Shown one piece after another: positions 27,413-37,533 of a DNA stretch of 64,000 nt. The notes under the pieces are model-generated. The model was not told where the DNA came from, did not search any database, and saw only the letters and a program-made list of their open reading frames with translations. The translations under genes were made by a program, and so were the position numbers. The DNA is from Aliiglaciecola sp. LCG003. GTDB taxonomy: Bacteria; Pseudomonadota; Gammaproteobacteria; Enterobacterales; Alteromonadaceae. The first letter of the stretch is position 1, and the number at the start of each line of letters is the position of its first letter. The stretch lies in the NCBI RefSeq assembly GCF_030316135.1, contig NZ_CP128185.1, forward strand, positions 3,224,001-3,288,000, given 5' to 3'.

Positions 27413-28278
27413 ACCTTTCTACTTCGCATAAAGTTCTTCACATTGCGCAATGTTATTGTGGTTTCAAATTGCTTAAACAGGCGCGGCTCTGTGGGGTTAA
27501 TTGCAGTCTCGTTGAGCAGTTTAAAGCGCGGCGTATTGTTAATCGACACTTCACCATCACCTTTCAAGAGTACGGCTAGTCTGATGGCCACAACCTGACC
27601 ATTGTTTGCAATGATGGCAGCCAATTGATCAGCGGTGACATAACTGACCGGGCGAGCGGAGTTGTCACCTGTAAGGACATTATTGGTGTAGCCATAAAGT
27701 ACTTGAAAGCTTTGAACCTCATCAACCAAGGTGACTGAAGCATGGTTGTCATGTCCTACTGCAACTTTTTGTCCGCGCAATACGCGCCCATCAAAGCCAC
27801 GACACTTAAGTTGAGTACCCTCGACAAAATATTCGTTGACCACGTAAAACTCTTCATTGACGCCATACCCTAATTTAAGCCCGCGACAATCGCTAGACGC
27901 GACCATAGCAACCGCGACCCTATCATTACTCCCCGCCGCCCCCTGAGAAGAACCAACATCAGCAAATGCCGCAAAGTCACCTGGCAGTACAATGGGATGA
28001 TTCATCACATAAGCGCCTTCGGCAACGGGGTCGAGGTCTCGATTCAAGGTGGGGGATAATGGGTCATACCTTCCGGCCATAATTAATTCATTGCGCAGGC
28101 GCGTAATAATAAAACGGCCACTTTCTTGAGTTGAAGCAATAGAGCGATTGAGTCGTTCAGTCAAACTATTACTCACTAATACTTGCACAATTGCGCCGGA
28201 TATCAGCAAACCTAATGCTAGGGTAATCATGATTTCAACAAGACTAAAACCCTGTTGGCGGGCATGTAGACGAGTCAT
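27409..28278 (-). CDS. pilW: Minor pilin PilW
   Basis: A 289-residue prepilin with cleavage site 'QQG-FSLVEIMITLALGLL'. The body has the usual PilW features, including an early 'RFIITRLRNELIMAGRY' segment. It overlaps pilV (4 bases) upstream and pilX (4 bases) downstream. It is part of the PilVWX-PilY1 initiation complex at the pilus tip. Confidence 0.9.
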   Translation of the reverse strand: MTRLHARQQGFSLVEIMITLALGLLISGAIVQVLVSNSLTERLNRSIASTQESGRFIITRLRNELIMAGRYDPLSPTLNRDLDPVAEGAYVMNHPIVLPGDFAAFADVGSSQGAAGSNDRVAVAMVASSDCRGLKLGYGVNEEFYVVNEYFVEGTQLKCRGFDGRVLRGQKVAVGHDNHASVTLVDEVQSFQVLYGYTNNVLTGDNSARPVSYVTADQLAAIIANNGQVVAIRLAVLLKGDGEVSINNTPRFKLLNETAINPTEPRLFKQFETTITLRNVKNFMRSRKV

Positions 28279-28910
28279 AGCACCACATCCAGTCGAACAC
28301 AGTCATGAGGTTCGGACTTACCCTCATTACAACTGTCGTTTAACGCTCTCTCAATATTTTGTCGATTCTCCACGGGCCATCTGAGCATGATGTTTACTCG
28401 CGAACCACTGCTGCATTGTTCTGTATCGAACAAATCATTGTCCTCACAGTTTACTTGGATCTCTACCGACGGATTCGAGCCTACCGCTGAGCAACTGGCT
28501 TCGTAGGCATCATAAATCGCAAACTCCGCTGCACTGCACTGTGAACCACTGCAATCAGGGATATCTGCTGGCTGTACTAGACAAAAACAGGCATAAGGTA
28601 AAGCACTAGAATTACAAGAGAGATTATTGAAATTGTAGATATCTGCATCGAAATAGTTTTGGTCGACAACTAAACCATCCCCTACTAGAGACATTCTGGC
28701 ACTGGCCCTCAAACGTTCGCTTAACTGCTGCGCCACCATTACCGATTGAGAACGATTCAATGCATCAGAATTAGAAAATGAACTGACAAATTGTAGCGAC
28801 GCGACGCCAAGTAAACCAACGGAGAGAATAAACAAAGTAACCAGCACTTCAATCATGCCAACACCACGTTGCTGTGTAGGTTGATAGCCACATGCTGCGT
28901 TTCTTACCAC
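28275..28910 (-). CDS. pilV: Minor pilin PilV
   Basis: A 211-residue prepilin. The start is GTG at 28910, with AGGAG five bases upstream. The cleavage site is 'RGVG-MIEVLVTLFILSVG'. The body is Cys-rich (for example 'YACFCLVQPADIPDCSGSQC'), suggesting several disulfides, as is usual for PilV. It is the first gene of the operon; no fimT/fimU precedes it here, but a fimT-like gene occurs in the second pilin cluster at 40.2 kb. Confidence 0.88.
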   Translation of the reverse strand: MVRNAACGYQPTQQRGVGMIEVLVTLFILSVGLLGVASLQFVSSFSNSDALNRSQSVMVAQQLSERLRASARMSLVGDGLVVDQNYFDADIYNFNNLSCNSSALPYACFCLVQPADIPDCSGSQCSAAEFAIYDAYEASCSAVGSNPSVEIQVNCEDNDLFDTEQCSSGSRVNIMLRWPVENRQNIERALNDSCNEGKSEPHDCVRLDVVL

Positions 28911-29300
28911 GGTAACTCCTGACTCACTGAAATTGATAGATCAAAAAACTCAAGTTTATTAGACCCAGTATAGTCTTTGTTGCGTCTATCGCTTGAACTG
29001 CTTTTTCGTTGGTATTAAATTTAGCCTATTTAGACTAGGTGTTGGTTATATTAGCAGGTGCTTAGGTATGAAATAATACAGCCATTTTGGAACTGGCCAA
29101 TGGGAAACCGCTTAATTTTATCCAATTAAACATTTTCAACAGCTTGTTATAGTTGAAATACTCGATGATTCATCGGTATCCACTGCCAGTATTGCTAGTT
29201 GGTTATACTGACTACATCACGTCCATGTGACGCGCTTAATACGTTGAATAAATTATCACTATGCTTGAACGCACTGCAATAATATTCAAGGCTCAGAGAG
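28911..29300. other. Upstream region of the pilV operon
   Basis: About 390 bases between pilV and the ispH stop codon. No gene seen. It should contain the pilV promoter and the end of the ispH transcript; I find no sigma-54-type site or strong terminator. Confidence 0.4.
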
Positions 29301-30245
29301 TTAGCTGACGTGGCGAACTCTTAACTCTTTTGGTACCGCGAACTCGATATTTTCTTCCCGGCCAGGACGTTCATGAGCTTTATCTGCTCCCCAGCTAATC
29401 AATTTATCCACTACCGCTTGTACTAACACTTCCGGGGCTGAGGCGCCGGCTGTCACACCAACATGTTTTGCGTTCTCCAACCATTCTTTCTGAATGCAGT
29501 CAGCACTATCGATCAGATAGGCCTGAGCCCCCATTTTTTCGGCTAACTCTCGAAGACGATTGGAATTAGAGCTATTTTGAGCTCCAACCACCAATAAAAT
29601 TTCGCAATCACCCGCCAATTCGCGAACTGAATCTTGTCTATTTTGCGTTGCATAGCAAATATCATCTTTACGAGGACCCTCGATAGCCGGGAACTTTTCA
29701 CGCAAAGCATCAATAACCTCTGCGGTATCATCTACCGACAAGGTCGTTTGACTGCAATAATAAAGCTTAGTGGGGTCTTTGACTTCTAAATTAGCCACAT
29801 CCATCACAGACTCCACTAAATAGATGCCTCCAGCAGCATTGTCATATTGCCCCATGGTGCCTTCCACCTCAGGATGGCCTTGATGTCCGATTAGAATGCA
29901 CTCTGTGCCCTTCTTACTAGCTCGCATCACTTCCATATGTACTTTGGTTACCAACGGACAAGTTGCATCAAATACTTTTAAGCCACGATCGGTTGCCTCA
30001 TTACGAACCGCCTGAGATACGCCATGGGCAGAAAATATAACAATACTATCATCTGGCACTTCGGTCAGTTCGTCGACGAATTTGGCACCACGGCGCTTTA
30101 ACCCATCAACCACAAATTTATTGTGAACCACTTCATGGCGCACATAAATAGGTGGAGAAAATAGCTCCAGTGCACGTTCTACAATAGTGATAGCACGGTC
30201 TACACCGGCACAAAAACCTCTGGGGTTGGCTAAATGTATCTGCAT
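29301..30245 (-). CDS. ispH: 4-hydroxy-3-methylbut-2-enyl diphosphate reductase
   Basis: A 314-residue cytosolic iron-sulfur enzyme, the last step of the MEP pathway to isopentenyl and dimethylallyl diphosphate. The start '[19 protein letters not shown]' is classic, and three conserved Cys that hold the 4Fe-4S cluster are visible: 'GFCAGV' (Cys12), '[11 protein letters not shown]' and '[11 protein letters not shown]'. 'HGVSQAV' contributes an active-site His. Length is normal. It is the last gene of ribF-ileS-lspA-fkpB-ispH, 10 bases after fkpB, an order widely conserved in gammaproteobacteria. Confidence 0.96.
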   Translation of the reverse strand: MQIHLANPRGFCAGVDRAITIVERALELFSPPIYVRHEVVHNKFVVDGLKRRGAKFVDELTEVPDDSIVIFSAHGVSQAVRNEATDRGLKVFDATCPLVTKVHMEVMRASKKGTECILIGHQGHPEVEGTMGQYDNAAGGIYLVESVMDVANLEVKDPTKLYYCSQTTLSVDDTAEVIDALREKFPAIEGPRKDDICYATQNRQDSVRELAGDCEILLVVGAQNSSNSNRLRELAEKMGAQAYLIDSADCIQKEWLENAKHVGVTAGASAPEVLVQAVVDKLISWGADKAHERPGREENIEFAVPKELRVRHVS

Positions 30246-30255
30246 AGTCTAAACC

Positions 30256-30690
30256 CTAGCTTACGCCAAGGATCTCCACATCAAATATTACCCTTTGACC
30301 GGCTAAGGGATGATTAAAATCCACCGTCACCGAATCCCCTTCTACATCACGCACTATACCTGGAATTTCAGTTCCATCTGGTTGACTAAACGCAATGATA
30401 GTGCCGAGTTCAACCGGGGTGTCTTTGGAGAAACGACTGCGCTCCATATGGTGAATATTATCTGGATTAGGCAGGCCAAATGCATCAGGCGCTTCTAAGG
30501 TAAAGGATTTTTTATCACCTTGTTGCAAGCCCAACAAACACTGTTCGAAATTCGCAGTTAAACTGCCGTCGCCCATTTGCAGCTTTGCCGGCTTGTTATT
30601 GACCCGGGTGCTATCCGCAGCAGAACCATCGGATAATTTAAGGTCAAAATGCATTACAACTTGGCTATTTTGATCAATTTGTAGACTCAT
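30256..30690 (-). CDS. fkpB: FKBP-type peptidyl-prolyl isomerase (SlpA/FkpB)
   Basis: A 144-residue SlyD/FkpB-like isomerase. I chose the ATG at 30690 ('[19 protein letters not shown]'), which has a GAGG ribosome-binding site, over the longer frame to 30732. The FKBP core includes 'NFEQCLLGLQQGDKKSFTLEAPDAFG', and the inserted flap follows. It lacks the His-rich metal tail of SlyD. It probably assists protein folding in the cytosol. The start overlaps lspA by 17 bases, in the conserved ispH neighbourhood. Confidence 0.9.
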   Translation of the reverse strand: MSLQIDQNSQVVMHFDLKLSDGSAADSTRVNNKPAKLQMGDGSLTANFEQCLLGLQQGDKKSFTLEAPDAFGLPNPDNIHHMERSRFSKDTPVELGTIIAFSQPDGTEIPGIVRDVEGDSVTVDFNHPLAGQRVIFDVEILGVS

Positions 30691-31186
30691 TATCCTCGCC
30701 TTTGTCCTGTTTATTTTTAAACATATCAACAATCAATAGCGTAGCACCTAGACAAATTGCACTGTCTGCTAAGTTAAACACTGGCCAGTCATATTGTTGA
30801 TAATACACATGCAAAAAATCTATTACGTAACCATAGGCAACTCGATCATATACATTGCCTATTGCACCACCTAAGATAAGCGAAAATGCCACGGGTAATA
30901 GAATCTGGCTTTTAGGACTGGCCTTCAACCAACGTAAAATTATCACGCTAACGGCTACCGCTATGCCAGTAAAAAACCACCTTTGCCAGCCACTGGCGTC
31001 ACTCAAAAAACTAAAAGCTGCACCATAATTGCGGGTATGAGTTAAATTGAAAAACGAGGTGTATTGGATGGACTGGTACACGTCCATACTGGCAACAATA
31101 GCGTATTTACTCCATTGATCCAGCACCACGGTGAGAGCCGCCAACCATAGAAAACGTAAGCCGGTATTACTAAACATATTAAGCAT
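30674..31186 (-). CDS. lspA: Prolipoprotein signal peptidase (signal peptidase II)
   Basis: A 170-residue inner-membrane aspartic protease with four membrane helices. It removes signal peptides from lipoproteins such as PrsT in this window. The two catalytic Asp are in '[19 protein letters not shown]' and '[12 protein letters not shown]'. '[12 protein letters not shown]' is the conserved first helix. I place the start at the ATG at 31186 (overlapping ileS by 8 bases). The longer frame would lie far inside ileS, and an in-frame ATG at 31177 is an alternative. Confidence 0.93.
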   Translation of the reverse strand: MLNMFSNTGLRFLWLAALTVVLDQWSKYAIVASMDVYQSIQYTSFFNLTHTRNYGAAFSFLSDASGWQRWFFTGIAVAVSVIILRWLKASPKSQILLPVAFSLILGGAIGNVYDRVAYGYVIDFLHVYYQQYDWPVFNLADSAICLGATLLIVDMFKNKQDKGEDNESTN

Positions 31187-34010
31187 AATGTCTTTTTTCA
31201 CCCTCACCCTCGACATTATCGACACAACGATGACAAAGCTCTGGATGGGACTCATCCACACCCACATCGGCTCGGTGATGCCAACAGCGTACACACTTAG
31301 GATCGGCAGACTTGGCGATTTCCATCCACAAGCCTTCTATCTCAGTATCAATGGCGCCTTCTGGGGCTGCCTCTACGGTTACCAATTTGGCCGCCGAGGT
31401 AATTAACACAAAGCGTAATTCATCTTCTAATAGTGCTAATTTGTCGGCTAGTGCAGCAGTTGCGAACAAAGTCACATTGGCTTCTAGTGATGCACCCAAG
31501 TGGCCATTTTTGCGTTGTTGTTCCAATGCACGGTTTACTTGTTCTTTGACTTCCAACACTTGCTGCCAGAATCCATTGTCAAAATCACCTTTAACGCTAT
31601 CAGTGGGCAAGCCGGTATACCAAACGCCGCTAAAAACAAACTCATCACGTTGGCCAGGCATTTCCTGCCACAACTCTTGTGCTGTAAAGCTCATGACGGG
31701 CGCCATCCAGCGCACTAGAGATTCAACAATATGATAGAGGGCTGTCTGGCATGAACGTCGAGCATGACTATCTGTTTTAGCCGTATACTGGCGGTCTTTA
31801 ATGATATCCAAATAGAAGCTGCCCAACTCAATTGAGCAGAATTGCATCATCTTTTGACAAACCACTAACAAGTCATACTTTTCATAGGCTTCGATGATTT
31901 CAGCCTGAACAGTTGCGGCACGACTCACTGCCCATTTGTCTAACTCGACCAATTGCTCAAAAGGCACGACATCAACACTAGGATCAAAACCGTTTAGATT
32001 GGCCAGCAAGAACCGGGCAGTATTGCGTATACGACGATATGAATCTGCCGAACGTTTTAAAATTTCATCTGAAACCGCAATTTCACTGCGATAATCCGTA
32101 GATGCAACCCAAAGACGTAATATATCCGCCCCCAGTTTATTGATAACTTCCTGAGGGGCAACCGTATTGCCAATAGACTTAGACATCTTTTTGCCTTCGC
32201 CATCGACGGTGAACCCGTGAGTTAGTACTTGTTTGTATGGCGCATGACCTTTTTCTGCAACTGAGGTCATCAATGACGACATGAACCAGCCACGGTGCTG
32301 ATCTGACCCTTCCAGATACAAGTCTGCTGATGCCGGAATATCATCACGACTGTCGACCACAAAGTGGTGGGTCACACCTGAATCAAACCATACGTCCAAG
32401 GTGTCTGGTACCTTAGTGTAAGTTTTCGCGTCTTGCTCACCTAAGAACTCGGTTAGATCAATATCCCACCAAGCTTGTATGCCTTTGGCTTCAACTAGTT
32501 TAGCTACACGCTCAAGCAGTTCGTCGGTATTAGGATGCAAATCACCGCTGTCTTTATCCACAAATAAAGCAATTGGCACACCCCAAGTACGCTGCCTGGA
32601 AATACACCAATCAGGACGTCCTTCCACCATGGATTCAATCCGGCTTTGACCCCATTCAGGGATCCATTGGGTTTTCTTGATTTCGGCTAAAGATTGCTGA
32701 CGAAGGCCATTTTTGTCCATGCTAATAAACCATTGAGGCGTAGCTCGGAAAATGATCGGCGTTTTATGACGCCAGCAATGCGGGTAGCTATGGGTATAGG
32801 CATGATGATGGACCAAGGCGTTATGTTCTTTAAGCACATCGACAATGTGAGCATTGGCTTTGAATACATGTTCGCCTTCAAATAATTCGGTACCTTGCAT
32901 ATAAACACCGTTAGCACCTACAGGGTTAGCCACTTCCAAACCGTATTTTGCACCAACGTTAAAATCGTCTACACCATGTCCAGGAGCCGTATGAACGCAA
33001 CCAGTACCTGATTCAGTGGTAACATGATCACCTAGAATAACCGGCACAGTAAAATCATAAAACGGATGTTTAACATGTTGATTTTCAAATGCATCTCCGT
33101 GGCAATAACCTAGCGCATGATAGTGATCAAAACCGAAACGGTCCATGCAATCTTTAACTAGGTCCGAGGCGATAATCAAGCGCTCTTTGCCATTTTCGCC
33201 GTCCACCTGCACTAATGTGTACTCTAACTTAGGGCTCACACATACTGCGCGGTTTGCAGGTAAAGTCCAAGGAGTAGTAGTCCAGATCACAACAGAGACC
33301 GGCCCTTCACCTACATGCCCTTCTGGATGTTCAAAGGATTCCACCAGCCCTTGCTCATCTGCGGCTAAAAACCTTACGTCAATAGAAGGCGACTGTTTAT
33401 CTTGATATTCCACTTCGGCTTCGGCAAGTGCCGAACCACAATCGGTACACCAATGCACTGGCTTAAAGCCTTTTTCCAAATGGCCTGAACGCACGATGCC
33501 TCCGAGCGCACGAATGATGTCGGCTTCGGAGCTAAAATCCATGGTTTTATAAGGTCTGTCCCACTCGCCCAGTACACCTAGACGAATGAAATCTCGCTTT
33601 TGACCAGCGATTTGTCGCTCGGCATAGTCGCGACATTTTTGTCTAAACTCTGCCGCCGTGACTTTTTTACCTGGCTTACCGACTTTTTTCTCTACCTGAA
33701 GTTCGATGGGAAGACCATGGCAATCCCAACCTGGTACATAGGGAGAATCAAAATCGGATAAGTTTTTAGACTTTACAATCACATCTTTAAGAATTTTATT
33801 CACCGCATGGCCAATATGAATATCACCGTTGGCGTAAGGAGGGCCATCATGCAATATAAAAGGTGTTTTACCTTTTTTGGCCGCTCGAATCACATGGTAC
33901 AGTCGTTTCTCTGTCCATTGCTTTAACATTTGCGGTTCCCGTTGCGCCAAATTCCCACGCATAGGGAAATCAGTGTAGGGTAAATTCAAGGTATGTTTGT
34001 AATCACTCAT
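31179..34010 (-). CDS. ileS: Isoleucyl-tRNA synthetase
   Basis: A 943-residue class I aminoacyl-tRNA synthetase that charges tRNA-Ile with isoleucine. The HIGH motif is in '[16 protein letters not shown]', and KMSKS is in '[15 protein letters not shown]'. The editing domain between them carries '[13 protein letters not shown]' and '[15 protein letters not shown]'. The C-terminal zinc site has paired Cys ('CVRCWHH' and 'LCHRCVDNV'). Length is that of the bacterial zinc form (about 940). It follows ribF after a short gap and overlaps lspA. Confidence 0.97.
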   Translation of the reverse strand: MSDYKHTLNLPYTDFPMRGNLAQREPQMLKQWTEKRLYHVIRAAKKGKTPFILHDGPPYANGDIHIGHAVNKILKDVIVKSKNLSDFDSPYVPGWDCHGLPIELQVEKKVGKPGKKVTAAEFRQKCRDYAERQIAGQKRDFIRLGVLGEWDRPYKTMDFSSEADIIRALGGIVRSGHLEKGFKPVHWCTDCGSALAEAEVEYQDKQSPSIDVRFLAADEQGLVESFEHPEGHVGEGPVSVVIWTTTPWTLPANRAVCVSPKLEYTLVQVDGENGKERLIIASDLVKDCMDRFGFDHYHALGYCHGDAFENQHVKHPFYDFTVPVILGDHVTTESGTGCVHTAPGHGVDDFNVGAKYGLEVANPVGANGVYMQGTELFEGEHVFKANAHIVDVLKEHNALVHHHAYTHSYPHCWRHKTPIIFRATPQWFISMDKNGLRQQSLAEIKKTQWIPEWGQSRIESMVEGRPDWCISRQRTWGVPIALFVDKDSGDLHPNTDELLERVAKLVEAKGIQAWWDIDLTEFLGEQDAKTYTKVPDTLDVWFDSGVTHHFVVDSRDDIPASADLYLEGSDQHRGWFMSSLMTSVAEKGHAPYKQVLTHGFTVDGEGKKMSKSIGNTVAPQEVINKLGADILRLWVASTDYRSEIAVSDEILKRSADSYRRIRNTARFLLANLNGFDPSVDVVPFEQLVELDKWAVSRAATVQAEIIEAYEKYDLLVVCQKMMQFCSIELGSFYLDIIKDRQYTAKTDSHARRSCQTALYHIVESLVRWMAPVMSFTAQELWQEMPGQRDEFVFSGVWYTGLPTDSVKGDFDNGFWQQVLEVKEQVNRALEQQRKNGHLGASLEANVTLFATAALADKLALLEDELRFVLITSAAKLVTVEAAPEGAIDTEIEGLWMEIAKSADPKCVRCWHHRADVGVDESHPELCHRCVDNVEGEGEKRHYA

Positions 34011-34039
34011 TAAGGTTTAAATCCAAATCTTAGTGGTAT

Positions 34040-34966
34040 TTATTCGACGCACATGAGCGCCCGCGCCCGCTGTGCATCGACTTGTATTTGTTGTTTTAAC
34101 AACTCGAAAGAATCAAATTTTATTTCATCTCGCAACTTATTCACGAAGACGACGCTAATATATTGACCGTAGACCTGCAGATCAAAATCAAACAGGTGGA
34201 CTTCTAACTGTAATCGCTGTCCTGACAATGTCGGTCTAGTTCCAACATTAGCGACACCATGGAAATGTTTGTCGCCAATTTTAACGCTTACGGCAAAGAC
34301 TCCCTTAATGGGTGCTTTGCAGCGTTTTAGCAAGACGTTTGCAGTGGGAAAACCAATGGTTCGGCCTTTTTTCTCACCGTGTACTATTCTGCCAGCGATT
34401 GCAAAGGGTCTTCCAAGCATTGCTTCAGCCTCAACAAAATCACCGCGAGACAATGCTTGTCGAATAGCGGTTGAGCTAATTCGGCAATCCTTACGGCGGA
34501 AACTTTGAGTACTGACTACTTGATAGTCAAATTTTTTGCTATTGTCTTCGAGTAACCCAAAGTCACCTCTGCGCTTCTGACCAAACCGAAAATCATCGCC
34601 AACAACGAGAAATTTAATACCTAGTTTATCCACCAGCAAATTTTCGATAAAATCCTGAGCACTACAATCGGCAAAATGTTGATCAAATTTAATACACAAC
34701 AAACGGTCAACGCCAATTTCTCGAAGATGCACAAACTTATCACGTAAACGGCTCAATCTAGCGGGTGCACTTTGCGGTGTAAATACTTCTTCTGGTTGCG
34801 GCTCGAACACCATCACAGTGGCAGGTAAATTCAGCTGACGAGCTTGCTTGATTAAATTAGTCAGTACTGCCTGATGACCTAAATGTACACCATCAAATTT
34901 CCCAATTGTTAGCACACACCCTTTGTGTTCTTCACGGATATTATGCAAACCTCGGATTAATTCCAC
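34040..34966 (-). CDS. ribF: Bifunctional riboflavin kinase/FMN adenylyltransferase
   Basis: A 308-residue enzyme making FMN and FAD from riboflavin. I chose the GTG at 34966 ('MELIRGLHNI'), which has GAGGG just upstream and aligns with the usual RibF start; the frame to 35005 adds 13 residues without family support. The N-terminal adenylyltransferase has 'LTIGKFDGVHLGHQAVL' and 'VGDDFRFGQKRRGDF'. The C-terminal kinase has 'GRTIGFPTANV' and 'GVANVGTRPT'. First gene of the block leading to ispH. Confidence 0.95.
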   Translation of the reverse strand: MELIRGLHNIREEHKGCVLTIGKFDGVHLGHQAVLTNLIKQARQLNLPATVMVFEPQPEEVFTPQSAPARLSRLRDKFVHLREIGVDRLLCIKFDQHFADCSAQDFIENLLVDKLGIKFLVVGDDFRFGQKRRGDFGLLEDNSKKFDYQVVSTQSFRRKDCRISSTAIRQALSRGDFVEAEAMLGRPFAIAGRIVHGEKKGRTIGFPTANVLLKRCKAPIKGVFAVSVKIGDKHFHGVANVGTRPTLSGQRLQLEVHLFDFDLQVYGQYISVVFVNKLRDEIKFDSFELLKQQIQVDAQRARALMCVE

Positions 34967-35136
34967 TGCGCCCTCTAATTCAATGCGTAAATTGTAGCAA
35001 TTCAAAGGCCGGAATTATAACCAACTGAACAGTTAAAGAAAGTGAATCGACCGGATATCAGTACAAAAGTCGCAAATTTATCAGAATCGGGGTATAAAAA
35101 TGATTTAACTAGTCAATTCCGTAACCTTGAATACCT

Positions 35137-36714
35137 TTAATCAGTTTTTCGTACCACGTGAGTACCGCTGAAATCTTTGACTCTGACCCCAAGAAGTAAC
35201 AAGGTAATACAGAAGGTGCCAAATCCAATCCCAATCAACTTAGCCAATAGCAGTGACTTAAACCATGTACTCATTTGCCACCAAATTGCGATGTCAGGTT
35301 TGACGTATACGATTGCCCCAACCATTAATCCTGTAGCGAGGATAATTTTCATCAGGTAAATGAAGGTCGCTGCGGTTACCTGATAAACACCTAATCGGTG
35401 CAATTGAAAGTACAGTAAACCCGTATTCAGCGTTGCAGACATTGATGTAGCAATAGCCAGCCCGACATATCCAAACGGAATCGCAAGGGCAATATTAAAG
35501 AAAATATTTGCCACCATAGAATAGATACCAAAGCGCACCGGAGTCTTTAAATCTTGACGGGAATAAAACCCCGGTGCTAACACTTTGATTAGCATAAAGC
35601 TCAATAAACCAGTCGAATAAGCCATTAAACTTGCAGAGGCCATGGCGGCGTCATTGACGGTAAATGCACCCCCATAAAAAATGGTTAAAAGCATAGGTTC
35701 GGCCAATACGAACAGACCGGCAGCAGCGGGTAACCCCAGCAAACACACAACCTTCAAGCCCCAATCAATGCTATTGCTGAAAGCTTGCTGATCTTTACTA
35801 ACGTGATGACTAGATAAAGTAGGCAAGATAACTGTCGCGATAGCGATACCAAATAAACCCAGTGGAAACTCTAATAAACGGTCCGAGTAATACAACCAAC
35901 TCACTGACCCTGTCATTAGCGCGGTAGCAATCATGGTATCAAGCAACAAGTTAATTTGACTTACCGAAACCCCAAATAACGCAGGGATCATCAAGCGCCT
36001 GACCTTAGACACTTTAGGGTCAGACCATGCCCATTTTGGCTTGACCAGTACACCCGCTCGATACAGAAATGGAATTTGAAACAGTAACTGCATCAGGCCG
36101 CCAAAAAATACGCCCCATGCCAATGCAAATTCAGGGTTTTCGAAACTAGGACTTAGATATATTGCACAGGCGATAATGGATACATTCAACAGCACTGGAG
36201 TAAAGGCCGCGACAGCAAACTTATTCAAGGTGTTTAATATCGCGCCAGATAAACCGGTCAGTGAAACAAAAAATAAATAGGGAAAGGTAATTTTAAGCAT
36301 CAAAGCGAATGGCTCAAATTTATCACCCTGTGGCGATCCTTGTAGGTAGTCAAGGAACCAACCGGCACCAAACAAAGCTGCAACCACTGGCGAGCCAATG
36401 ACGCCTAACAAAGTGACTAGGGTAACTACTACTCCTAAGGTACCGGATGCCTTGGCGATAAATAACTTTAGATGTTCTTTATCGCCTTCGTTTTTCACTT
36501 CGGTAAGCACCGGAATAAAAGCTTGAGCAAAAGCGCCTTCGGCAAATAGGCGACGAAGGAAATTAGGTATCTTGTTGGCAACTAAAAACACATCTGCTGC
36601 GGCGCCCGCACCTAGCATATTTGCCACAACGACATCACGAATAAGACCCAGCACCCTAGATAGAAATGTCATGAAAGATACAACGACGCCGGACTTCAGC
36701 AATTTTTTCGACAA
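35137..36714 (-). CDS. murJ: Lipid II flippase MurJ
   Basis: A 525-residue inner-membrane protein of the MOP/MVF superfamily with about 14 helices. It moves lipid II to the periplasmic face for peptidoglycan synthesis. Typical segments are 'SRVLGLIRDVVVANMLGAG' at the N-terminus and 'LRRLFAEGAFAQAFIPVL', with the conserved Arg residues of the central cavity. Next to rpsT and ribF, its normal place in gammaproteobacteria. It is separated from ribF by 131 bases, so ribF may have its own promoter. Confidence 0.96.
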   Translation of the reverse strand: MSKKLLKSGVVVSFMTFLSRVLGLIRDVVVANMLGAGAAADVFLVANKIPNFLRRLFAEGAFAQAFIPVLTEVKNEGDKEHLKLFIAKASGTLGVVVTLVTLLGVIGSPVVAALFGAGWFLDYLQGSPQGDKFEPFALMLKITFPYLFFVSLTGLSGAILNTLNKFAVAAFTPVLLNVSIIACAIYLSPSFENPEFALAWGVFFGGLMQLLFQIPFLYRAGVLVKPKWAWSDPKVSKVRRLMIPALFGVSVSQINLLLDTMIATALMTGSVSWLYYSDRLLEFPLGLFGIAIATVILPTLSSHHVSKDQQAFSNSIDWGLKVVCLLGLPAAAGLFVLAEPMLLTIFYGGAFTVNDAAMASASLMAYSTGLLSFMLIKVLAPGFYSRQDLKTPVRFGIYSMVANIFFNIALAIPFGYVGLAIATSMSATLNTGLLYFQLHRLGVYQVTAATFIYLMKIILATGLMVGAIVYVKPDIAIWWQMSTWFKSLLLAKLIGIGFGTFCITLLLLGVRVKDFSGTHVVRKTD

Positions 36715-36987
36715 AATGCAATTTCCTTTAATGCATAACCCGTGGGTTTAGAGAGGATATTATGCGGGACTTCAATGGAAGCTGTCCAGCAGATGCGAGT
36801 CTTAAAAAAATACAGGGAAATTATTTCTGATATTCTGTAAAATTAACCGGTAAAAAACATGTTCTGCTCCTGTCGATATGGTTAATGGATCTGGCAAATA
36901 AATGACGAAACAGACACATTCAGCAAGTCTTGTTGATAATAAAGCTGCTGTTTACGCGCTAAATTGCATTATTAGTCGTAAAACTGT
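36715..36987. other. Divergent murJ/rpsT intergenic region
   Basis: About 270 bases before the rpsT promoter; AT-rich and without a gene. It should hold the murJ promoter, which I cannot place exactly. Confidence 0.4.
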
Positions 36988-37016
36988 TTGACAATAGAGC
37001 ATCAAATAGGCACAAT
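36988..37016 (+). promoter_or_regulatory. Sigma-70 promoter of rpsT
   Basis: A perfect -35 TTGACA (36988-36993), a 17-base spacer, and CACAAT (37011-37016) as the -10. The strong -35 fits a ribosomal protein gene. Confidence 0.7.
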
Positions 37017-37060
37017 CTGCGCCCTTGAATTTTGACTAGAATTTTTTCGGGAGTTCCAAC

Positions 37061-37321
37061 TTGGCTAACATTAAGTCTGCTAAGAAACGCGCAATCCAAG
37101 CGGAGAAACGTCGCCAGCACAACGCTAGCCGTCGTTCTATGGTTCGTACTTATCTTAAAAAAGTAATTGCAGCTATCTCTGCTGGTGATAAAGAAGCGGC
37201 TACTGCTGCCTTCGTTACTGCTACACCTTTGCTTGACCGTATGGCAACTAAAGGTTTGATCCACAAAAACAAAGCTGCTCGTCATAAGAGCCGTCTTGCT
37301 GCGCAGATCAAAGCACTATAA
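37061..37321 (+). CDS. rpsT: 30S ribosomal protein S20
   Basis: An 86-residue basic protein, '[18 protein letters not shown]' at the start, which binds 16S rRNA early in 30S assembly. The start codon is TTG, with GGGAG seven bases upstream. E. coli rpsT also uses UUG, and there the weak start is part of translational self-control; the same may hold here. Lys/Arg-rich with no Cys, as expected. Divergent from murJ and ended by a strong terminator. Confidence 0.97.
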   Translation: MANIKSAKKRAIQAEKRRQHNASRRSMVRTYLKKVIAAISAGDKEAATAAFVTATPLLDRMATKGLIHKNKAARHKSRLAAQIKAL

Positions 37322-37345
37322 TATCGCGTTTCAGAAATGCATTAT

Positions 37346-37370
37346 AAAAAGCGCTTTTAGCGCTTTTTTT
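37346..37370 (+). terminator. Rho-independent terminator of rpsT
   Basis: AAAGCGC and GCGCTTT pair around TTTTA, followed by a run of seven T. Directly after the stop codon. Confidence 0.9.
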
Positions 37371-37533
37371 ATGTCCAAATTTTGACATTTATCCCCCATC
37401 TACTTTAGCTTTCCTGCTAATTAATTCTATTTTTAGCAAAGTTACCACGTCATAAATATGCAAAGAATCTGGCGTCAAAGTGTCATACAACTCGATTATC
37501 GTCTTCCAGAAGTAGCAGTCAAAAGGCGTGAGT

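Noticed and set aside
28911-29300. Search for a sigma-54 promoter before pilV
   Set aside because: Several TGGC stretches occur but none has GC at the correct -12 spacing.
34967-35005. Longer N-terminus of RibF
   Set aside because: The GTG at 34966 has GAGGG just upstream and fits the usual RibF start; the extra 13 residues have no family support.
36959-37285. 108-residue leftward frame opposite rpsT
   Set aside because: It is antisense to a certain ribosomal protein gene and its promoter, and its sequence is not protein-like.
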